From Methanoregula sp. (lineage in GTDB: Archaea > Halobacteriota > Methanomicrobia > Methanomicrobiales > Methanospirillaceae), in NCBI GenBank assembly GCA_026394695.1, contig JAPKXT010000027.1, positions 1 through 5,710 of the forward strand: 5,710 nucleotides of DNA. Reading direction: 5' to 3'. The notes beneath the pieces are model-generated. The model saw only the letters and a list, made by a program, of their open reading frames with translations. It did not search any database and had not been told where the DNA came from. Positions 1 through 4,717 of the stretch are shown here, in pieces. How positions within the stretch are numbered: position 1 is the stretch's first letter; every line of letters starts with the position of its first letter. The position numbers were made by a program, and so were the translations under genes.

Positions 1-2
1 GG

Positions 3-278
3 GAGAACAAACTCAACATGCGGGTAGTCTTCCGGTCAAATGACATGCTTACTGCAGCCGGGGCGAATATGTATGCCCTCGTTCAACTCCAGAAAACAAT
101 TGCCGATGCGCTTTTTGTCCCGTGCGGCACCTATACCCACATATCGCTTGTCCCCCACATATACTATATCCGCGATATTGACGATATCGAACCATTCTGC
201 GGAAAGGGAGAGTTCATCCAGCCGGTCAAGGAAGTATGCCGTGCCTGCCAGAAGTGCGGGCGGGCAAAAACCATATGA
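3..278 (+). CDS. thyA: Thymidylate synthase, archaeal type (C-terminal part, 5' truncated by the window edge)
   Basis: This is the C-terminal end of an archaeal thymidylate synthase, which makes dTMP from dUMP by reductive methylation in the cytoplasm. The frame is open from position 3 to the TGA at 276-278, about 91 codons, so the start and the catalytic cysteine lie outside the window. The visible part carries the family block FRSNDMLTAAGANMYAL, whose Arg-Ser-x-Asp and Asn residues bind phosphate and substrate in this family. It is followed by YTHISLVPHIYY, with the conserved His and Tyr of the substrate pocket. After EPFC the protein runs into a tail with a CxxCxxC arrangement (CRACQKC) and ends in GRAKTI. 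I do not recognise that tail as a standard part of the family. In methanogens the methyl donor is thought to be a methanopterin-type cofactor rather than folate; that is family knowledge, not visible here. The family call is firm. The ATG at position 18 is internal to the protein and is not the start. Confidence 0.88.
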   Translation, partial: ENKLNMRVVFRSNDMLTAAGANMYALVQLQKTIADALFVPCGTYTHISLVPHIYYIRDIDDIEPFCGKGEFIQPVKEVCRACQKCGRAKTI

Positions 279-297
279 CCAGTGGCAGTCCGTCACC

Positions 298-306
298 TTA
301 ATTAAG
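298..306 (+). promoter_or_regulatory. Possible TATA box for tRNA-Gln
   Basis: The AT-rich stretch TTAATTAAG lies about 30 nt upstream of the tRNA 5' end, between the thyA stop and the tRNA. That is about the right place for an archaeal TATA box driving transcription from a few bases before the mature tRNA. The match to the TTTATATA-type consensus is only partial, and read-through from thyA is an alternative. Confidence 0.35.
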
Positions 307-333
307 CAACAGCAGCAAAAATAAGAGGCACAT

Positions 334-406
334 AGCCCGGTAGTGTAGCGGTCAATCATGGGGGACTCTGGATCCCCCGACAGCAGTTCGAATCTGCTCC
401 GGGCTA
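334..406 (+). tRNA. tRNA-Gln (anticodon CUG)
   Basis: The sequence folds as a complete 73-nt cloverleaf. A 7-bp acceptor stem (AGCCCGG, 334-340) pairs with CCGGGCT (399-405), with discriminator base A406. The anticodon stem GGGGA (361-365) pairs with TCCCC (373-377) and encloses a 7-nt loop CTCTGGA, giving anticodon CTG at 368-370, which reads the glutamine codon CAG. The T arm has stem AGCAG/CTGCT around the loop TTCGAAT (387-393). The D arm is short, with A14, G15 and GG at 350-351. No intron is present, and CCA is not encoded (CTT follows), so it must be added after transcription. The D-arm start GTGTAG and the loop CTCTGGA fit archaeal tRNA-Gln. Methanogens usually charge this tRNA with Glu and then amidate it; that is family knowledge. 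Confidence 0.95.
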
Positions 407-407
407 C

Positions 408-414
408 TTCTTTT
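408..414 (+). terminator. T-rich stretch, likely terminator after tRNA-Gln
   Basis: TTCTTTT starts 2 nt after the tRNA, and a second TTTT follows at 423-426. Oligo-T runs on the sense strand are the usual archaeal termination signal, and stable tRNA genes normally end this way. The position fits, and it also lies ahead of the convergent DUF1614 gene that ends at 471. Confidence 0.45.
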
Positions 415-470
415 CACCGTGGTTTTCTAAATATCTAAAACATATCTGCTAATCCGGCTTACGCGTTCGG

Positions 471-1187
471 TTATGCAACCAAGGCCGGTACGATGCAACA
501 GATGAATACAGCGCCAAATGTACCGGCACCGCCAATGCTCACAAATGGTACTTCAAGATCTTTTATCCGGAAAAGTTGGGGGATGTTTCCCCCCAGCAGA
601 GTTCCGGTTGTCCCGCTCACAAATGCCATAACCGTTGCCGGAATTCCGGCACCACCAAACAATAGCATGCCCATGAGGAGTGCAGTGAGTGCCGGTATAA
701 GCAGGGGCACACGCAAGCCCACGCCCGGTATCGGACGTGTTGCGAAAAAGGTGACGAGTGCAACAAGCAAAATCCCCGATCCCACAGGCACCAGCAGGGA
801 GGAACCGGTGATCGACACTGCCTGATACAAAAGGTAGAGCGATATGCACATAGGCAGAATCGCACCCCCTAGATTGATTGAGACCAGTGTTTCCCAAACA
901 GGGTCAGCTGGCCACGGTGAACCTGAACCGAACACGGCAGTAGTATCAGGATATATCCGAACCATGTCACGCTTGATCCGGTAAAGCGGGATATTAACAT
1001 AACTCCCAAAGAGCATCAGCAGGACAACTACAATAGCCGTGATCCAGGAAAAACCCAGTCTGGTAAAAGCCGCCCCTATCATCCCAAGAATGAGCAGCGG
1101 GATGATGAGGATCACCAGCCCGACAAGAAGGATAACCGCAAACACGGAAAGGGGACCTGCGGAAAAGAAACGGACTCCATCACTCAT
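471..1187 (-). CDS. DUF1614 family integral membrane protein
   Basis: This 238-aa protein looks like a DUF1614 family member, a group of prokaryotic membrane proteins without an established function. Hydrophobic segments lie near residues 12-38, 46-64, 103-121, 129-148, 159-178, 182-200 and 214-236, so about seven membrane spans are expected. Conserved-looking blocks are GSYVNIPLY (61-69), SINLGGAILP (103-112), ATRPIPGVG (149-157) and the glycine-rich SGTTGTLLGG (191-200). The only long polar stretch is near 70-100, between the second and third spans. There is no cleavable signal peptide and no known catalytic motif. The ATG at 1187 lies 9 nt after the fibrillarin stop. Its ribosome site overlaps that stop, so the gene is probably translated from the NOP5-fibrillarin transcript. 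The family call comes from recalled sequence features and was not searched. Confidence 0.78.
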   Translation of the reverse strand: MSDGVRFFSAGPLSVFAVILLVGLVILIIPLLILGMIGAAFTRLGFSWITAIVVVLLMLFGSYVNIPLYRIKRDMVRIYPDTTAVFGSGSPWPADPVWETLVSINLGGAILPMCISLYLLYQAVSITGSSLLVPVGSGILLVALVTFFATRPIPGVGLRVPLLIPALTALLMGMLLFGGAGIPATVMAFVSGTTGTLLGGNIPQLFRIKDLEVPFVSIGGAGTFGAVFICCIVPALVA

Positions 1188-1193
1188 GGCAAT

Positions 1194-1198
1194 TCCCT
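1194..1198 (-). promoter_or_regulatory. Ribosome binding site of the DUF1614 gene, overlapping the fibrillarin stop
   Basis: On the minus strand AGGGA lies 6 nt before the ATG and shares bases with the fibrillarin TAG (TAGGGA). This supports the ATG at 1187 as the start and implies that ribosomes ending fibrillarin translation meet the next start site at once. Confidence 0.6.
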
Positions 1199-1805
1199 AT
1201 CCTGACGGTTTTGTGCAGACAATGGCTGCGTGATCGTGATGGTACGGGGCAAGCCATACACTTTCCTGCACAATAAGCCCGGCGGCAGTAAGAGAATCAA
1301 GGGTATCCTGAAATACTTCAGCAGGCTCCTTTCTCACATCAACACTACGGGTTTTAAGCATGAGGATCAAATATCCACCGGTTTTTAAAAATGCACAATT
1401 CCGCAGGGCAATTGCCGCTTGGTCCGGTTGTGCCACATCCTGATAGAGCAGGTCAACTGTCTCGACCAGCGGGGCATAATATTCCGGACGGGCTGCATCT
1501 GCCATGATTGGGACAATATTTTTTCGCCGCCGGGCCACTTCCAGGAGGTCCTGCATGGGGCGGGGGGCAAACTCCACCGCATACACTACCTCAACATAAT
1601 CTGCCACATGCGATACCGTTGTCCCATTCGCCGCTCCGAGATACAGGACCCGCATTCCGGGTGTGAGTTCGACACCGGTCCCCACGTGATAGAGTGCAGA
1701 TAATTTGCTCCGGTAAGCATCCCAAACCCGGGCGCCACCCAGCATACGCTCTTTATAAACTCCGCCCTCCCCTTGCGATACCAGCACGTCACCGATCCAG
1801 ATCAC
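1197..1805 (-). CDS. flpA: Fibrillarin-like 2'-O-methyltransferase (FlpA)
   Basis: This 202-aa protein is archaeal fibrillarin, the SAM-dependent methyltransferase of box C/D RNPs, which methylate ribose 2'-OH groups of rRNA and tRNA chosen by guide RNAs. The N-terminal part has GGVYKERMLG and VWDAYRSKLSA (28-38), typical of the family. The SAM-binding loop is LYLGAANGTTVSHVAD (54-69), followed by the acidic VEF (77-79), MADAARPE (101-108) and the YQDVAQPDQ block (121-129). After these come LMLKTRSVDV (149-157), with its Lys, and a C-terminal YHHDHAAIV. Length is normal for archaea, which lack the eukaryotic RGG domain. The start is GTG at 1805, overlapping the NOP5 stop as GTGA. A good SD, AAAGGAGAG, sits 8 nt upstream, and no earlier start is needed. 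Being coupled to NOP5, its obligate partner, suits equal synthesis of the two. The identification is firm. Confidence 0.97.
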   Translation of the reverse strand: MIWIGDVLVSQGEGGVYKERMLGGARVWDAYRSKLSALYHVGTGVELTPGMRVLYLGAANGTTVSHVADYVEVVYAVEFAPRPMQDLLEVARRRKNIVPIMADAARPEYYAPLVETVDLLYQDVAQPDQAAIALRNCAFLKTGGYLILMLKTRSVDVRKEPAEVFQDTLDSLTAAGLIVQESVWLAPYHHDHAAIVCTKPSG

Positions 1806-2665
1806 GATTCTCTCTCCTTTCCTGCAGCGTCGATCCGTTCCTGTGCCGGATTGAGGAACTCCGGCACTGCCACTCCACGGAAATAATCAAGACGTGCTGC
1901 GATCGCAAGTTTCCCTGCGAGCACACGGGCAACTTTGCCCCGGACTTCCTTTGGAGCGTTGTGTACCCGCCGGTGCTGGAAGATGATCCCGTGTTTAGGG
2001 GGAGGGCTTTTGGTTTTTACATGCGCGAAAAGTGCTGTCCGGGCACCTATTACCTGGATAGCACTTGCCGGAAGCCGGGAAAGCTCAAGCAGCCCACCCG
2101 CATGTGACAGGAGCCGGGCAGCCACAAGTCCTCCGATCAGCGCACTGGTGTTGGGCATTACGTCGTTTGCACGTGCCGTAACCTCTTTTGCAAGTGCAGT
2201 CCGGGTATCAGAAAGGTGTTCGATCTCTCCTGCAACCCGGCCAAGCGCCCCTTTGCTCTTCTCGCGCACGGTCTTCACAAGGACGTGTGCCGGGGTCCTG
2301 CGGTACTTACGCGAGAACATGGGGTGCCGGGTTATATACCAATCCGCCAGGCGTTCAGATAGCAGGTTGATAACCGTATCAACCTCGTCCAGCGTCCTTA
2401 CCATCTGGAGCAGTTCTGCATCCTTCCCGGAATATTGCTCCCGTATCGAACGCTCGGCAGCAGCAATACAAACTGCCTGCAGTCTGGCGATATAATCCGC
2501 ACGATCGCGACAGGCCCCGCAAAGAACAGACTGCTTCCAATCGAGTGGGATAAAGGCGTCCATACTGGCAGAGATCGATCGGATACGATCGACATATGAG
2601 TTCACATCTCCATCGAACGGTGAACATCGTTCATTATCAACATCGCCAAACCAGTAGGACTGCAT
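1802..2665 (-). CDS. nop5: NOP5 (Nop56/58-related) box C/D RNP core protein, short form
   Basis: NOP5 is the scaffold of archaeal box C/D RNPs. It dimerises through a coiled coil, binds fibrillarin with its N-terminal domain, and binds the L7Ae-guide RNA complex with its C-terminal Nop domain. The coiled-coil part begins around 85-115, with LLSERLADWY (101-110) matching the family's LLSERLREWY-type block, and continues through about 165. The Nop domain is clear: NTSALIGGLVAARLL (172-186), LPASAIQVIGA (198-208), PPKHGIIFQH (222-231) and RGKVARVLAGKLAIAARLDY (242-261). At 287 aa it is much shorter than the roughly 400-aa forms of Pyrococcus and Methanocaldococcus. The saving is in the N-terminal domain, and the length is close to the short Archaeoglobus form. 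The C-terminus lacks the long Lys-rich tail of many homologues. The ATG at 2665 has no SD but a TATA box about 28 nt upstream, so a leaderless message is likely. The stop overlaps the fibrillarin start. Confidence 0.95.
   Translation of the reverse strand: MQSYWFGDVDNERCSPFDGDVNSYVDRIRSISASMDAFIPLDWKQSVLCGACRDRADYIARLQAVCIAAAERSIREQYSGKDAELLQMVRTLDEVDTVINLLSERLADWYITRHPMFSRKYRRTPAHVLVKTVREKSKGALGRVAGEIEHLSDTRTALAKEVTARANDVMPNTSALIGGLVAARLLSHAGGLLELSRLPASAIQVIGARTALFAHVKTKSPPPKHGIIFQHRRVHNAPKEVRGKVARVLAGKLAIAARLDYFRGVAVPEFLNPAQERIDAAGKERES
1812..1820 (-). promoter_or_regulatory. Strong ribosome binding site that fixes the fibrillarin GTG start
   Basis: On the minus strand AAAGGAGAG lies inside the last codons of NOP5, with 8 nt between GGAG and the GTG. 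It is one of the best SD matches in the window and supports the GTG start over internal ATG codons. Confidence 0.7.
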
Positions 2666-2689
2666 TGCAGAAAATTAGGGGTCGTGCCC

Positions 2690-2697
2690 GTATAAAA
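2690..2697 (-). promoter_or_regulatory. TATA box of the nop5-flpA-DUF1614 operon
   Basis: On the minus strand TTTTATAC is centred about 28 nt before the NOP5 ATG. With the usual archaeal spacing of about 25 nt, transcription would begin within a few bases of the start codon. No SD is visible between box and ATG, which agrees with a leaderless mRNA. It lies in the 68-bp gap after the permease stop and would let this operon be expressed apart from the permease. The sequence upstream is not a good purine-rich BRE. Confidence 0.55.
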
Positions 2698-2733
2698 CCA
2701 TAGATCACAAGGAGGGGCGGTACGCATAAATGA

Positions 2734-3948
2734 TCAAATCCATGCAATACCAAAGGAGTAAAGCATCACGGGAACCATGATCGCCCCCATGCAGTAAACC
2801 CTCGGGACATTTACAAAGTGCGGCACGAGCCCAAGCGCGGTTGCAAGGATAAGAATACCCGCGCCGAACGGACCGGTAAGAACGATGCAGAGAAATACAA
2901 TAAATGCAATAACCGCACGGTTCAGCAATCTTCCGTCAACCCCGTTAAACCTGCTGGCAGAACGGGACAGCACTATCGTAATAACGTAGGCAGCGCAGGC
3001 GGCGAGAACACCAATCACGGTCAGTTCACTCATTGTTGGCAACGGGAGTTCAGAAAGTGCTACCATTACCCCGTTGCGCATCCGTGACAATGCAAATAGT
3101 GCGGCAAGCCCGATGAAAGCGTTTGCCGTATTTGCCGCACTCGTCGCAAGGATATATGCCCTGCGATCCTTATCATATCCGATAATTGAAGCAAGTACTC
3201 CATTTGCAGACGCCGTGGAGAGTCCCGGAAGCCAGCCGACCGAGATTCCGGCAACAGTACCCAGCGCTGAACATTTCAGCACGGTCTTATCTTCCATCCT
3301 GATACCCCTGAAATGCTGTTCCGGAAGGGCACCCTGGGATGCGGTGAGGAGAACGGAAACCCCAAAAAGTCCGGTAAGAAGCGGCATAAGGATCGCACTG
3401 CTTCCGGCAAGGGTATGCCACCCGAGAAATGCATAATACAATGAAAATATTCCAAGAACGCCGGATACTGAGAATATTGCAAGCGCCCAGCCGGGGCATT
3501 CACTCGTAACAATCATGTATCCTATCGTCGCAATTAAAAGAATGCCAATCCACCAGTCGAAGTATGGCTGGAGAGCAGGGAGCAGGAAAAAACAGAGCAC
3601 CGACAGTGGCACGGATAGAACCATTGCACAGGCACTGCCGAGTGCCGCAATCCTTACGGCTTCCTCACCATTTCCTTCAAGACAGAGAGCATGCGCAGGG
3701 AGTACCGCAAGTGATGTATCGGCATCCGGGATACCCAAGAATGTACTTGGAACGGAATCCACAAATGTGTGGGTGATGAGGGCCGCAAACATTGCACCGG
3801 CAAGGGCGAGAGGCCCAAAAAGAGACAGAAGCATTACCTGGAGACTTAAAAGAACTCCTGCAAGGGTGTTTGCGTGCACACCGGGGATGATCCCGCTCAG
3901 GGTGCCAAGCATTACCCCGATTAGTGTTCCAAGCAGGATCTCTATCAT
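2734..3948 (-). CDS. TctA-like (DUF112 / COG1784-type) membrane transporter permease, orphan
   Basis: This 404-aa polytopic membrane protein resembles the TctA large permease subunit of tripartite tricarboxylate transporters, in its archaeal stand-alone form. The N-terminal signature GTLSGIIPGVHANTL (15-29) is echoed at GTVAGISVGWLPGLSTASAN (230-249), the internal duplication expected of TctA proteins. After the first copy comes STFLGIPDADTSLAVLPAHA (68-87) and then GNGEEAVRIAALGS (92-105), the counterpart of TctA's PG-rich loop and the following G-x-x-x-x-A-x-x-x-A stretch. Hydrophobic segments fill most of the rest, suggesting around ten or more spans. No TctB (small membrane subunit) or TctC (solute-binding lipoprotein) lies beside it, so the substrate is unknown and carboxylate transport is only a family-based guess. 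The ATG at 3948 has no SD and a TATA-like box about 28 nt upstream, so it may be leaderless. NOP5 follows on the same strand after 68 bp. Confidence 0.82.
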   Translation of the reverse strand: MIEILLGTLIGVMLGTLSGIIPGVHANTLAGVLLSLQVMLLSLFGPLALAGAMFAALITHTFVDSVPSTFLGIPDADTSLAVLPAHALCLEGNGEEAVRIAALGSACAMVLSVPLSVLCFFLLPALQPYFDWWIGILLIATIGYMIVTSECPGWALAIFSVSGVLGIFSLYYAFLGWHTLAGSSAILMPLLTGLFGVSVLLTASQGALPEQHFRGIRMEDKTVLKCSALGTVAGISVGWLPGLSTASANGVLASIIGYDKDRRAYILATSAANTANAFIGLAALFALSRMRNGVMVALSELPLPTMSELTVIGVLAACAAYVITIVLSRSASRFNGVDGRLLNRAVIAFIVFLCIVLTGPFGAGILILATALGLVPHFVNVPRVYCMGAIMVPVMLYSFGIAWI

Positions 3949-3972
3949 TCACAAGAGATGTGGGAGAATGCA

Positions 3973-3980
3973 CATAAATT
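3973..3980. promoter_or_regulatory. AT-rich box in the tctA-like/hemD divergent promoter region, possibly a TATA box for both directions
   Basis: CATAAATT on the plus strand reads AATTTATG on the minus strand. Measured from its centre near 3976, a start about 25 nt away would fall near 3951 on the minus strand, just before the permease ATG. On the plus strand it would fall near 4002, before the hemD SD at 4011. The minus-strand assignment is the better supported. The plus-strand promoter could instead lie in the neighbouring CATATCAT repeat. Confidence 0.45.
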
Positions 3981-3990
3981 CACCGAAATG

Positions 3991-4006
3991 CATATCATCA
4001 TATCAT
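3991..4006. repeat. Tandem direct repeat CATATCAT x2 in the divergent promoter
   Basis: Two perfect, adjacent copies of the 8-mer CATATCAT lie 21 nt before the hemD ATG and 5 nt before its SD. They could be part of the core promoter around the transcription start, a binding site for a regulator, or simple chance in AT-rich intergenic sequence. No other copy was noticed in the window. Confidence 0.5.
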
Positions 4007-4010
4007 AATA

Positions 4011-4017
4011 AGGTGAT
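4011..4017 (+). promoter_or_regulatory. Ribosome binding site of hemD
   Basis: AGGTGAT is a full match to the core of the archaeal SD (GGAGGTGAT type) and sits 9 nt before the ATG at 4027. It fixes that start and implies a transcribed leader, unlike the two minus-strand genes with no SD. Confidence 0.7.
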
Positions 4018-4026
4018 GAATCCGTA

Positions 4027-4716
4027 ATGAAAATCGCAGTCACCCGGCTTTTGGGAAAAGAAAAGAACGACGCCGAACGCTGCGCATTGTTCGGTCATAC
4101 CTGCTATAGTGTCCACCCGCTGTGCTCAAAAATTAAAAAGAATGAAATTGCACACTTTATCGAAGCTGTGGATCACAACGAATTCGATTGCCTCTTCTTC
4201 ACAAGCGCCTTACCGGCAAAGATCATAGCCCCGTTGCTGCACAGGTTCCCCCGCGTGATCGCCATCGGACCGCAAACTGCAAAAGAGCTCAGGCAATATG
4301 AGATCACTTGTGAAACACTGACCAGTTTCTATTCGCGGGATTTTGTGCCCTATCTGGGAGACTGGATCAAGGGAAAACATATTGGCATCCCGCGGGCCGA
4401 TGTTCCAAACCCTGAACTGATAGATGCCATAACTGGTGCGAGAGGAATCCCCCACGAATTCCGGTGTTACGGGCTGGAACCTACGGGGGAATCCCTAATT
4501 CTCGACAATGCGAATGCAATCCTTTTCACGAGTGTCATGTCTTTTACAAAGGCAGTTTGGACACGGAAACCGGACCTGCTGGTGATGGCAATTGGTGACA
4601 TCACCGCAGCGGCAATGCGGGTGGCAGGAGTGACTCCTGCGGTAGTTGGCGATGGTTCACTTGAAGGATCGATGATAGCACTGAACGACTATCTCACCAG
4701 ACAGGGAAGTGTATAG
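4027..4716 (+). CDS. hemD: Uroporphyrinogen-III synthase
   Basis: This 229-aa protein closes and inverts the D ring of hydroxymethylbilane to give uroporphyrinogen III, the common precursor of F430, cobamides and siroheme in methanogens. The family is poorly conserved in sequence, but its two-lobed pattern is visible. The start MKIAVTR is typical. FDCLFFTSALPAKII (53-67) with VIAIGPQTAKEL (77-88) forms one lobe's pattern. The second is AILFTSVMSFTKAV (164-177), followed by LLVMAIGDITAAAM (184-197) and VVGDGSLEGSMIAL (206-219). The paired FTS and AIG..TA motifs are the family hallmark. IPRADVPNPEL (121-131) fits the linker between lobes. Length is normal. It is the first gene of a plus-strand unit with a strong SD, and Cbf5 follows after 1 nt. 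The other tetrapyrrole genes (hemA, hemB, hemC) are not in the window. Confidence 0.9.
   Translation: MKIAVTRLLGKEKNDAERCALFGHTCYSVHPLCSKIKKNEIAHFIEAVDHNEFDCLFFTSALPAKIIAPLLHRFPRVIAIGPQTAKELRQYEITCETLTSFYSRDFVPYLGDWIKGKHIGIPRADVPNPELIDAITGARGIPHEFRCYGLEPTGESLILDNANAILFTSVMSFTKAVWTRKPDLLVMAIGDITAAAMRVAGVTPAVVGDGSLEGSMIALNDYLTRQGSV
4703..4708 (+). promoter_or_regulatory. Ribosome binding site that decides the Cbf5 start (ATG 4718)
   Basis: AGGGAA ends 9 nt before the ATG at 4718, which is suitable spacing. It directly abuts the in-frame GTG at 4709 and leaves no spacer there. The ATG is therefore the likelier start, giving 326 aa rather than 329. It follows the hemD TAG after one base, so the two genes are probably translationally coupled. 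Confidence 0.6.
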
Positions 4717-4717
4717 G

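Noticed and set aside
36..359. 107-codon open frame on the minus strand across the thyA end and into the tRNA
   Set aside because: It runs antisense to clear thymidylate synthase sequence and into tRNA-Gln, and its translation has no recognisable domain.
428..470. Intergenic stretch between tRNA-Gln and DUF1614 as a possible RNA gene
   Set aside because: It is short and AT-rich without box C/D motifs or a convincing hairpin; it is probably only the convergent termination region.
1935..2495. 186-codon plus-strand open frame opposite nop5
   Set aside because: It lies wholly antisense to a well-conserved NOP5 gene. Its Ser/Arg/Ala-rich, low-complexity translation is typical of a shadow frame.
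2666..2733. Possible terminator or small RNA between the permease and nop5
   Set aside because: Only a weak GGG/CCC pairing and short T runs are present, and the TTTTATAC fits a promoter better. No stable hairpin or guide-RNA box set was seen.
4013..4019. GTGATGA, a match to the box C motif (RUGAUGA) of a C/D guide RNA
   Set aside because: No box D (CUGA) or internal C'/D' pair follows within guide-RNA distance. The bases are better explained as the hemD Shine-Dalgarno site.
3515..4027. 170-codon plus-strand open frame opposite the permease start
   Set aside because: It is antisense to the TctA-like gene, crosses the divergent promoter, and has no family-like sequence.
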